Below, in pieces: positions 1 through 7,054 of a stretch of DNA of 64,000 nucleotides. Each line of letters opens with the position of its first letter. Position 1 is the first letter of the stretch. The stretch lies in NCBI GenBank assembly GCA_963825635.1, contig CAWGTU010000001.1, positions 372,001 through 436,000 of the forward strand. Direction: 5' to 3'. The notes beneath the pieces were generated by a model, which did no database searches, had not been told where the DNA came from, and saw only the letters and a list, made by a program, of their open reading frames with translations. Source of the DNA: JAOUEA01 sp963825635 (GTDB taxonomy: Bacteria; Actinomycetota; UBA4738; HRBIN12). The position numbers and the translations under genes were made by a program.

Positions 1-31
1 CACGTTGCCGACGAACGGAGGGTTTCGTGCG

Positions 32-406
32 ATGCCGCTGCCGAGATCGGTCGCGAGGTTCAACCGGGCGGTTACCAACCACGTGGCGCGACCGATGGCC
101 CGCCATCTGCCCGGGTTCGGGGTAGTGGTGCACGTCGGCCGGACGACAGGACGGCGGTACCGCACGCCCGTCAACGTGTTTCCTCGCCCCAGCGGCTGGA
201 AGTTCGCGCTCACCTACGGGGAAACCGATTGGGTTCGCAACGTGCTCGAGGCGGGCGGCGGATGGCTCGAGTCGCGCGGCCGGGTCGCTCGATTCGTGGA
301 TCCCGTGCTCATCGAGGACGCGAGCTTGCGCGACTTCCCGCCGGCGGTTCGGTGGATCCTCCGTCGGATCGATGTCGACCAGGTGCTCGTCGTAGGTCAA
401 GCGTGA
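32..406 (+). CDS. F420-dependent nitroreductase-like protein (DUF385/Ddn family)
   Basis: The 124-residue product resembles the deazaflavin-dependent nitroreductase (Ddn/DUF385) family, small split-barrel proteins that use reduced F420 to reduce quinones or nitro compounds. Visible family features are the GRTTGRRYRTPVNVFP stretch and the following GWKFALTYG strand. I chose ATG 32 because GGAGGG lies nine bases upstream; an in-frame TTG at 5 is an alternative. It ends about 50 bp before the promoter of the ilv leader, so it is probably a separate transcription unit. The substrate cannot be told from sequence. The family call is fairly confident; F420 use is inferred from the family. Confidence 0.75.
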   Translation: MPLPRSVARFNRAVTNHVARPMARHLPGFGVVVHVGRTTGRRYRTPVNVFPRPSGWKFALTYGETDWVRNVLEAGGGWLESRGRVARFVDPVLIEDASLRDFPPAVRWILRRIDVDQVLVVGQA

Positions 407-457
407 AGATCGGGACAAGGGGATGGAGTCAAGTTTCCCGGGCTCCGCGCCGAAAAG

Positions 458-485
458 TTGACAGCACAGGAGGCATCTCTACACT
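458..485 (+). promoter_or_regulatory. sigma-70-type promoter of the ilv-leu operon
   Basis: A perfect TTGACA (458-463) is followed after 16 bases by TACACT (480-485). The predicted start at about 491-495 falls on or next to the leader-peptide ATGs, so the leader would be translated from a leaderless or nearly leaderless RNA. This is the best promoter match I saw in the window. Confidence 0.75.
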
Positions 486-488
486 GTC

Positions 489-548
489 ATGACCATGCTC
501 AGCGAGGACACGCCCACTCGACGCACGACCCTCGTACTTATTCCTTAG
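489..548 (+). CDS. ilv operon leader peptide (attenuation)
   Basis: A 19-codon ORF (or 17 codons from the second ATG at 495) ends in Thr-Thr-Leu-Val-Leu-Ile-Pro-stop. The branched-chain codons CTC, GTA, CTT and ATT occupy 531-542, directly before the stop at 546-548 and the first hairpin arm. Control codons for the end products just upstream of a hairpin and terminator are the hallmark of ribosome-mediated attenuation, which is established for ilv operons of enterobacteria and Corynebacterium. Ribosome stalling on these codons during Leu, Val or Ile shortage would cover the hairpin arm that starts at 548. No Shine-Dalgarno is visible, which fits a leaderless start. The product is unlikely to have any function of its own. 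Confidence 0.75.
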   Translation: MTMLSEDTPTRRTTLVLIP

Positions 549-583
549 GCGCGGCCAGGCCCAGGAGGCCTGCTGACCGCGCC
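548..583 (+). promoter_or_regulatory. attenuator leader hairpin (arms 1:2)
   Basis: GGCGCGG (548-554) pairs with CCGCGCC (577-583), enclosing a second helix CAGGCC (556-561) with GGCCTG (567-572). The 5' arm overlaps the leader stop codon, so a ribosome stalled on the Leu/Val/Ile codons would mask it. The freed 3' arm contains CCGCG, which can pair with CGCGG in the 3' arm of the terminator. This gives a possible, short antiterminator. Confidence 0.65.
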
Positions 584-588
584 AGACG

Positions 589-611
589 CCCCCGCAGCCG
601 CGGGGGTTTTT
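589..611 (+). terminator. rho-independent attenuator terminator
   Basis: CCCCCGC (589-595), a four-base loop, GCGGGGG (600-606) and then five T residues form a textbook intrinsic terminator. It lies between the leader peptide and the first structural gene. Its position makes it an attenuator that read-through must pass for the operon to be expressed. Confidence 0.85.
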
Positions 612-678
612 CATTCCCAACTTCCAGCCCAACGGATCGTGAACACCGGGCGAAGGCCCGGAGACAAGGAGAGCACTC

Positions 679-993
679 ATGCGGTACGAGTTCGAGCGAG
701 ACGGCACCGTCGTCGCCAGCGTGCTGTGGGAGGGTCCCGGCCAGGTGAGCGTCGAGTCGGCCGAGCCCTCGACGCGCGCCGTCGTCGATCGATACCTGTC
801 CTCCGACGTGGTCTACCTGGGCTCGGGATTCGACTTCGGCGACGAGCAGGGGCAGGACGTGCTGCAGATGCGACGTCGCGACTGGACCCCCTGGGAGTTC
901 GAGCGTGCCTGCCGCAACCTGGCGCACCGCCTGCAGGCCCACGTGCGCCGGGTCGAGACCGGCCCGGTGGAAGCGCGAGAGGCGGCGATCTGA
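679..993 (+). CDS. conserved-looking small protein of unknown function in the ilv operon
   Basis: This is a 104-residue soluble protein that I do not recognise. It is preceded by a good ribosome site (AAGGAG, about nine bases upstream) and lies directly after the attenuator; ilvB begins one base after its stop. It is rich in Glu, Arg and Val, with a Trp-Thr-Pro-Trp motif near residue 69 and a probable C-terminal amphipathic helix (residues 70-93). No Cys cluster, signal peptide or membrane segment is present. It would be co-transcribed with and controlled like the branched-chain genes, so a role tied to acetolactate synthase is possible but purely contextual. It is not the usual small ALS subunit, which is encoded by ilvN downstream. 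Confidence 0.6.
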   Translation: MRYEFERDGTVVASVLWEGPGQVSVESAEPSTRAVVDRYLSSDVVYLGSGFDFGDEQGQDVLQMRRRDWTPWEFERACRNLAHRLQAHVRRVETGPVEAREAAI

Positions 994-994
994 G

Positions 995-2752
995 GTGACC
1001 GGCTCGAAGATGTCGGGCGCCGACGCCCTGCTGAAGGCGCTCGAGCAGGAGGGCGTCGAGAACGTCTTCGGCATCCCCGGCGGCGCGAGCATGCCGATCT
1101 ACGACCCCCTGGTCGACCGGTCCCCGATCCGCCACATCCTCTGCCGCCACGAGCAGGGCGCCGGGCACGCGGCCGAGGGGTACGCGTGGGCCACAGGCAA
1201 GGTCGGTGTCTGCATGGCCACGAGCGGGCCGGGCGCGACGAACCTGGTCACGCCGCTCGCCGACGCGAAGATGGATTCCGTGCCGATCGTCGCGATCACC
1301 GGCCAGGTGCCGACGCCGGTGGTGGGTAACGACGCCTTCCAGGAGGCCGACATCACAGGCATCACGATGCCGGTGACGAAGCACAACTTCCTCGTGAAGG
1401 ACCCGGCCGACATCGTGGCCACGGTGCGTGAGGCGTTCCACATCGCATCGACGGGGCGACCTGGTCCGGTGCTGATCGACCTGCCGAAGGATGTGCTGAT
1501 CGCCGAGACCGCGTACCGGTGGCCCGAGACGTTCTCGATGCCCGGTTACAAGCCGACGACCAAGGGCAACCAGCGCCAGGTGGTCGAGGCCGTGAAGATG
1601 ATCATGCGGGCGAAGAAGCCCGTGCTCTACGTGGGTGGGGGCGTGATCAAGGCCGATGCCCACCGCGAGCTCCACGATCTCGCGACGACCGGCAGGCTGC
1701 CGGTCGTCACGACCCTGATGGCGCGGGGCGCGTTCCCCGATTCGGACGAGCTCTGCCTCGGCATGCCCGGCATGCACGGCAACTACACGGCCGTGACGGC
1801 GATGCAGAAGGCCGACCTGCTGGTCGCGCTCGGATCGCGGTTCGACGATCGCGTGACCGGCAAGCTCGCCGGTTTCGCACCGCACGCGAAGGTGATCCAC
1901 GTCGACATCGACCCGGCCGAGATCGGGAAGAACCGCGTGGTCGACGTGCCGATCGTGGGCGACTGCAAGGACGTGATCGGGAAGCTCGCCGCCGAGCTGC
2001 ACACGCGTCAGGACGAGACGGGCGGTCCTCCCGACCGTTCCGCCTGGCTCGGGCAGCTGCGCGAGTGGCAGGACGAGTACCCGTACCGCTACCCGACGGA
2101 CGACGGGAAGCTGAAGCCGCAGTACTGCGTCGAGCGGCTGCGCGCACTCGCCGACGACGACACGATCTGCGTCTCGGGGGTCGGCCAGCACCAGATGTAT
2201 GCGTCGCAATACTGGAGGTTCGAGCATCCGCGCAAGTGGATCAACTCGGGCGGACTCGGCACGATGGGCTTCGCCGTACCCGCGGCGATGGGCGCCAAGG
2301 TCGGCCGGCCAGACCTGCGCGTCGTCGCGATCGACGGCGACGGCTGCTTCCAGATGACGGCGCAGGAGCTCGCGACGAGCGCGACCGAGCAGATCCCGTT
2401 CATCACGGCGATCCTGAACAACGGCTACCTCGGGATGGTGCGCCAGTGGCAGGAGCTGTTCTTCGACGAGCGGTACTCGGGTGTGTGGCTCGACCCCAAC
2501 GTGCCCGACTACGTGAAGCTCGCCGAGGCATACGGGGCCGTGGGCCTGCGCGTGGAGTCGGCCGACGAGGTCGACAACGCCATCGAGAAGGCCTACTCGA
2601 TCACGGACCGCTCGGTCGTGATCGACTTCCGGGTCGACCCGGGCGAGATGGTGTTCCCGATGGTGCCCTCGGGCGCCTCGAACGACGACATCATCGTCGG
2701 GCCCGAGAGCATCCAGCCCACGACCGACCCGGGGGAGGCTCCGATCGCATGA
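995..2752 (+). CDS. ilvB: acetolactate synthase large (catalytic) subunit
   Basis: This ThDP-dependent enzyme joins two pyruvates, or pyruvate and 2-oxobutyrate, in the first common step of valine/leucine and isoleucine synthesis. Visible features are the N-terminal FGIPGG, the catalytic Glu in RHEQGAGHAAEGYA (about residue 53), the central FAD/ROK-like domain, and the ThDP motif starting GDGCFQM (about residue 448) and ending ILNN. The length of 585 residues is typical. The start is GTG 995 directly after the preceding stop; ATG 1010 in the same frame is a reasonable alternative, with similar weak Shine-Dalgarno matches. The stop overlaps the ilvN start (ATGA), so the two subunits are translationally coupled. 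Confidence 0.97.
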   Translation: MTGSKMSGADALLKALEQEGVENVFGIPGGASMPIYDPLVDRSPIRHILCRHEQGAGHAAEGYAWATGKVGVCMATSGPGATNLVTPLADAKMDSVPIVAITGQVPTPVVGNDAFQEADITGITMPVTKHNFLVKDPADIVATVREAFHIASTGRPGPVLIDLPKDVLIAETAYRWPETFSMPGYKPTTKGNQRQVVEAVKMIMRAKKPVLYVGGGVIKADAHRELHDLATTGRLPVVTTLMARGAFPDSDELCLGMPGMHGNYTAVTAMQKADLLVALGSRFDDRVTGKLAGFAPHAKVIHVDIDPAEIGKNRVVDVPIVGDCKDVIGKLAAELHTRQDETGGPPDRSAWLGQLREWQDEYPYRYPTDDGKLKPQYCVERLRALADDDTICVSGVGQHQMYASQYWRFEHPRKWINSGGLGTMGFAVPAAMGAKVGRPDLRVVAIDGDGCFQMTAQELATSATEQIPFITAILNNGYLGMVRQWQELFFDERYSGVWLDPNVPDYVKLAEAYGAVGLRVESADEVDNAIEKAYSITDRSVVIDFRVDPGEMVFPMVPSGASNDDIIVGPESIQPTTDPGEAPIA

Positions 2753-3279
2753 ACGGCGCGACGCTGCACACGATCTCGGTGCTCGTGGAAGACCGTCCGG
2801 GCGTGCTGACGCGCGTGGCCGGTCTCTTCGCAGCCCGTGGCTACAACATCGACTCGCTCGCGGTGGGTCCGACCGAGGCCGCCGGCATCTCCCGCATGAC
2901 GATCGTGGTGAACGTCGACGAGAGTCCTCTCGAGCAGGTCACCAAGCAGCTGAACAAGCTGATCAACGTCATCAAGATCCTCGAGCACGACCCGGGTTCG
3001 GCGGTCGAGCGCGAGTTGATGCTCGTGAAGGTGCGCGCCGAGGGCGACGCGCGAGCGCGCATCATGGAGCTCGCCGATGTCTTCCGCGTGAGCATCGTCG
3101 ACGTGACCGCCTCGACGCTCACCGTCGAGGCGAGCGGCGGGCCCGAGAAGCTCGAGGCGTTGCGCGAGCTGCTGAGCGAGTTCGGCATCGTCGAGCTCTC
3201 GCGCACCGGGCGCATCGCGCTCGCGCGCGGCGAGCGAGGCATCAGGGAGCGTGTGTTGAAGTCGGCGAAGGCCGGCTAG
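2749..3279 (+). CDS. ilvN: acetolactate synthase small (regulatory) subunit
   Basis: The 176-residue regulatory partner of IlvB confers feedback control, usually by valine, and activates the large subunit. The N-terminal ACT domain is evident (HTISVLVEDRPGVLTRVAGLF followed by the ARGYNIDSLAVG turn), and the second half is the ALS_ss C-terminal domain. Its ATG overlaps the ilvB stop by four bases, which supports coupled, stoichiometric synthesis. It is followed by a 36-bp gap and then ilvC. Confidence 0.96.
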   Translation: MNGATLHTISVLVEDRPGVLTRVAGLFAARGYNIDSLAVGPTEAAGISRMTIVVNVDESPLEQVTKQLNKLINVIKILEHDPGSAVERELMLVKVRAEGDARARIMELADVFRVSIVDVTASTLTVEASGGPEKLEALRELLSEFGIVELSRTGRIALARGERGIRERVLKSAKAG

Positions 3280-3315
3280 TCCAGTTCAGATCACTGATCA
3301 GGGGGACCGAGCGAC

Positions 3316-4329
3316 ATGGCGACGATCTACTACGAGAAGGACACCGACCCGGGCGTCCTCGCCGACCAGGCGATCGCGGTGCTCGGGTTCGGGTCGCAAG
3401 GGCACGCCCACGCCCAGAACATGAAGGATTCCGGTCTCGACGTGCGGGTCGGTCTGCGGCCCGGTTCAGCGAGCCGCAAGCAGGCCGAGGAGGCCGGACT
3501 CCGTGTGCTCGACACGGCCGATGCTGTCGCCGAGGCCGATGTCGTGATGTGCCTGCTGCCCGACACGGCACACGGGAAGGTCTACGAGAGCGACATCGCG
3601 CCGAACCTGAAGGACGGCGACATGCTGATGTTCGCCCATGGGTTCTCGATCCACTTCGGAACGGTCACGCCTCCCGATGGCGTCGACGTCACGATGATCG
3701 CTCCCAAGGGTCCCGGCCATCTCGTGCGCCGCACGTACGTCGAGGGCAACGGCACGCCCGGGCTCGTGGCCGTTCACCAGGACGCCACCGGCAAGGCGAA
3801 GGCCCGCGCGCTCGCATACGGCGCGGCGATCGGCTGCGCGAAACCCGGCATCATCGAGACCACGTTCGAGGAAGAGACCGAGACCGACCTTTTCGGAGAG
3901 CAGACCGTGCTCTGCGGGGGCGTGAGCGAGTTGATCCGCAACGGGTTCGAGACGCTGGTCGAGGCCGGATACCAGCCCGAGATCGCGTACTTCGAGTGCC
4001 TGCACGAGCTGAAGCTGATCATCGACCTGATCTACGAGGGCGGTCTGTCATGGATGCGCTACTCGGTGAGCGACACCGCTGAGTGGGGCGACTACCAGAG
4101 CGGCAAGCGCGTGATCGACGAGCACGCTCGCGACCAGATGCGCCAGGTGCTCGCCGAGATCCAGGACGGTACGTTCGCCCGGAGATGGATCGCGGAAGCA
4201 GACGGCGGCTTCGAGGAGTTCCTGCGACTTCGGAGCGCGGCGCAGACGTCCCAGCTCGAGCAGGTGGGGCGGCAGCTGCGCCAGATGATGCCCTGGTTGG
4301 AGAGCGAGCAGAAGGTGCCACCGTCATGA
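3316..4329 (+). CDS. ilvC: ketol-acid reductoisomerase, class I
   Basis: This enzyme converts acetolactate or acetohydroxybutyrate to the dihydroxy acid by Mg-dependent alkyl migration and NADPH reduction. The Rossmann motif GFGSQG is at residues 24-29. The MIAPKGPGHLVR segment and the C-terminal knotted domain with ETETDLFGEQ and ECLHELKLIIDLIYEGG carry the metal-binding acidic residues. At 337 residues it is the short class I form. A GGGGGA ribosome site precedes the ATG. The stop overlaps the leuA ATG (ATGA), so the ilv and leu parts of the operon are coupled. Confidence 0.97.
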   Translation: MATIYYEKDTDPGVLADQAIAVLGFGSQGHAHAQNMKDSGLDVRVGLRPGSASRKQAEEAGLRVLDTADAVAEADVVMCLLPDTAHGKVYESDIAPNLKDGDMLMFAHGFSIHFGTVTPPDGVDVTMIAPKGPGHLVRRTYVEGNGTPGLVAVHQDATGKAKARALAYGAAIGCAKPGIIETTFEEETETDLFGEQTVLCGGVSELIRNGFETLVEAGYQPEIAYFECLHELKLIIDLIYEGGLSWMRYSVSDTAEWGDYQSGKRVIDEHARDQMRQVLAEIQDGTFARRWIAEADGGFEEFLRLRSAAQTSQLEQVGRQLRQMMPWLESEQKVPPS

Positions 4330-6002
4330 GCGACAGCAACGTATCCCCAGGCAACGTATCCCCCGGCAGCGAGCGCTCAAGCAGCGAAGCGATAGCGCAC
4401 AGCGAGCGCTCAAGCAGCGAAGCGATAGCGCACAGTGAGCGCTCAAGCAGCGAAGCGATAGCGCACAGTGAGCGCGTCCGGATCTTCGACACCACCCTGC
4501 GCGACGGGGAGCAGGCTCCCGGCATCGCGCTCACGAAGGCTGAGAAGGTCGAGATCGCCGAGCAGCTCGCCCGGCTGAACGTCGACATCCTCGAGGCCGG
4601 GTTCCCGGTCAGTTCATCCGGCGAGTTCGACGCGGTCGCCGAGATCGCCTCGACCGTGAAAGGCCCGGTGATCGCGGCGCTCGCGCGCACCGCGACCGGT
4701 GACATCGAGCGCGCGGCCGAGGCGCTCAAGGGCGCCGACCGCTGGCGCATCCACACGTTCATCTCCACGAGCGACGTGCAGCGCGAGTCGATGCTGAAGA
4801 TGAGCCACCAGCAGGTGCTCGACGCGATCCGCGAGAACGTTTCCCTGGCGAAGAGCTACACCGACGACGTCGAGTTCTCGGCGCAGGATGCGACGCGCAC
4901 GCCGCTCGAGTTCCTGCTCGAGTGCTATCGGCTCGCGGTCGAGTGCGGGGCGACCACGATCAACGTGCCCGACACGGTCGGCTACGCGACGCCGACCGAG
5001 TTCGGCGAGCTGATCCGCGTCGTGCGCGACCAGACGCCCGACGACGTCGTGATCTCGACGCACTGCCACAACGACCTCGGGCTCGCGGTCGCGAACTCGC
5101 TCGCCGGCATCGAGCACGGCGCCGGTCAGGTGGAGGTGGCGGTGAACGGCATCGGTGAGCGCGCCGGGAACTGCTCGCTCGAGGAGATCGCGATGGTCGT
5201 CCGCACACGCAGCCAGGCGCTCGGCAAGCAGCATGCCCTGAACATCAAGGAGATCGTGCGCACGTCGCGCCTGGTCGCGATGACGACCGGTTACACCGTG
5301 CAGCGCAACAAGGCGGTGGTGGGCTCGAGCGCGTTCGCGCACGAGAGCGGCATCCACCAGCACGGCGTGCTGAGCAACCGCGCCACCTACGAGATCATGG
5401 ACCCGGTCGAGATCGGGCTCGAGGGCAACGCGCTCGTCTTGGGCAAGCACTCGGGCCGCCACGCGTTCGTCGACGCGCTCGACAAGATCGGCATCAGGAT
5501 CGACGACGACCACCTGAATCGGGCGTTCGCCCGCTTCAAGGACCTCGCCGACCGCAAGGTGCAGATCACCGATCAGGACCTCTCCGCGATCGTGGCAGAG
5601 GAGCTCGGCGCGACCGACGAGGACGTGCTCGTGATGGAGTCGCTGCGGATGGACGGGGGAACCGACCGAGAGCCCAGCGTCACGGTGCGTCTGCGGCGGG
5701 GCGAGGAGGTGATCGAGCGAACCGCGACGGGCGACGGCCTGATCGACTCCGCGATGGGAGCGATCCAGCAGGCCGCCGGCGTCGACGGCCGACTCGTGAA
5801 CTTCCACGTGTCGAGCGTCACCGAGGGGACCGACGCGTTAGGTGATGTCGTCGTGCAGATCGACGTCGACGGACGCCGGGTCACGGGCCGCGGTGTCGCG
5901 ACCGACGTGGTGGAAGCGAGCGCCCGCGCATACCTCGCGGCCGTCAACCGCGCGGTGCACGTCACGAACGTACAGCGGGCCACGAACGAGGAGACCCCGT
6001 GA
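4326..6002 (+). CDS. leuA: 2-isopropylmalate synthase with repeat-built N-terminal extension
   Basis: This enzyme condenses 2-oxoisovalerate with acetyl-CoA, the first committed step to leucine. The catalytic barrel starts near residue 51 with FDTTLRDGEQAPG. The metal-binding HCHND sits in STHCHNDLG, and the C-terminal LeuA allosteric domain (about residues 415-545) is present, so leucine inhibition is expected. The first ~50 residues are unusual: two copies of NVSPG followed by 3.3 copies of the 11-residue unit SERSSSEAIAH, encoded by tandem DNA repeats. There is no in-frame ATG, GTG or TTG between 4326 and the conserved barrel, so the extension must be translated if this start is used. It overlaps ilvC upstream and leuB downstream by four bases each. 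Confidence 0.95.
   Translation: MSDSNVSPGNVSPGSERSSSEAIAHSERSSSEAIAHSERSSSEAIAHSERVRIFDTTLRDGEQAPGIALTKAEKVEIAEQLARLNVDILEAGFPVSSSGEFDAVAEIASTVKGPVIAALARTATGDIERAAEALKGADRWRIHTFISTSDVQRESMLKMSHQQVLDAIRENVSLAKSYTDDVEFSAQDATRTPLEFLLECYRLAVECGATTINVPDTVGYATPTEFGELIRVVRDQTPDDVVISTHCHNDLGLAVANSLAGIEHGAGQVEVAVNGIGERAGNCSLEEIAMVVRTRSQALGKQHALNIKEIVRTSRLVAMTTGYTVQRNKAVVGSSAFAHESGIHQHGVLSNRATYEIMDPVEIGLEGNALVLGKHSGRHAFVDALDKIGIRIDDDHLNRAFARFKDLADRKVQITDQDLSAIVAEELGATDEDVLVMESLRMDGGTDREPSVTVRLRRGEEVIERTATGDGLIDSAMGAIQQAAGVDGRLVNFHVSSVTEGTDALGDVVVQIDVDGRRVTGRGVATDVVEASARAYLAAVNRAVHVTNVQRATNEETP
4338..4475 (+). repeat. tandem repeats inside the 5' end of leuA
   Basis: Two 15-bp units (4338-4352, 4353-4367) encode NVSPG twice. 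Three 33-bp units (4368-4400, 4401-4433, 4434-4466) plus a 9-bp partial (4467-4475) encode SERSSSEAIAH repeatedly. The 33-bp units differ only by a C/T change in the first codon, so the expansion looks recent. Each unit contains the palindrome GAGCGCTC and a potential GCGCT/AGCGC hairpin. The period is a multiple of three, so copy-number change would not break the frame. Confidence 0.9.
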
Positions 6003-7054
6003 CGGGTTCCTATCGCGTCGGGGTGATCCGGGGCGACGGCACGGGGCCGGAGGTCGTCGGCGAAGGTCTCAAGGTGCTCGAAGCCGTGCGCGGCGACGCG
6101 TCGTTCGACCTGGTCGAGTTCGATCTCGGGGCCGACCGCTACCTGCGCACCGGCGACACGCTCCCCGACGACGAGCTCGAGCGGCTGCGCGATCTCGACG
6201 CGATCTTCCTCGGTGCGGTCGGCGACCCACGCGTGAAGCCGGGGGTGCTGGAACGCGACCTGCTGCTGAAGGCGCGGTTCGGCCTCGACCAGTACGTGAA
6301 CCTTCGGCCCGTCGTGCGTTACCCCGGTGTGCAGACGCTCGTCCCGAGCCACACCGAGGAGGACGTGAACATGGTCGTGGTGCGCGAGAACTCCGAAGGC
6401 CTCTACAGCGGGGCCGGTGGGTTCCATCGCAGGGGCACCGAGCACGAGGTGGCGGTGCAGGAGTCGATCAACACCCGTCACGGTGTGGAGCGCATCGTAC
6501 GCTACGCGTTCGACCTCGCGATGCAGCCGCATCGACGGAAGAAGCTCACGCTCGTGCACAAGACGAACGTGCTGACGTTCGCGGGCGACCTCTACCAGCG
6601 GGTGGTCGACGAGCTCGCGGTTGAGTTCCCCGAGGTCGAGACCGACTACGTGCACGTCGATGCGGCGTGCATCTACTTCCTGGACCGGCCCGGCCGGTTC
6701 GACGTGATCGTCACCGACAACATGTTCGGCGACATCATCACGGACCTCGGCGCGATGATCCAGGGCGGTATGGGCATCGCCGCCGGGGGCAACATCAACC
6801 CGCAGGGGGTGTCGATGTTCGAGCCGATCGGCGGCACGGCGCCGAGCGAGACCGGCAAGGGCACGATCAACCCGCTCGCGGCGATCGGCGCCCTCGAGAT
6901 GCTGCTGCGTCAGCTCGGTGAGGCCGAGGCGGCCGACCGGATCGAACGGGGTATCCGCGCGGCGACCCAGCAGATGAAGTCGATGCGGGCCGGCGAGATG
7001 GGCTACACGACGACGCAGGTCGGCGACCTCGTGGTCGAGGGAGCGACGTCGTGA
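5999..7054 (+). CDS. leuB: 3-isopropylmalate dehydrogenase
   Basis: This enzyme oxidatively decarboxylates 3-isopropylmalate with NAD, the third leucine step. The family features are all visible: VIRGDGTGPEV at the N terminus, the VVRENSEGLYSG substrate loop, the metal-site stretch starting DNMFGDIITDL, and GGTAPSETGKGTINP near the C terminus. The 351-residue length is normal. Isocitrate or tartrate dehydrogenase relatives share these motifs, but position between leuA and cimA supports LeuB. It may also serve the citramalate route, because the same enzyme acts on 3-methylmalate. GTG start and stop overlaps are four bases on both sides. Confidence 0.9.
   Translation: MTGSYRVGVIRGDGTGPEVVGEGLKVLEAVRGDASFDLVEFDLGADRYLRTGDTLPDDELERLRDLDAIFLGAVGDPRVKPGVLERDLLLKARFGLDQYVNLRPVVRYPGVQTLVPSHTEEDVNMVVVRENSEGLYSGAGGFHRRGTEHEVAVQESINTRHGVERIVRYAFDLAMQPHRRKKLTLVHKTNVLTFAGDLYQRVVDELAVEFPEVETDYVHVDAACIYFLDRPGRFDVIVTDNMFGDIITDLGAMIQGGMGIAAGGNINPQGVSMFEPIGGTAPSETGKGTINPLAAIGALEMLLRQLGEAEAADRIERGIRAATQQMKSMRAGEMGYTTTQVGDLVVEGATS

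Noticed and set aside
4368..4475. CRISPR-like direct repeats
   Set aside because: The units are contiguous without spacers, in frame with leuA and translated as SERSSSEAIAH.
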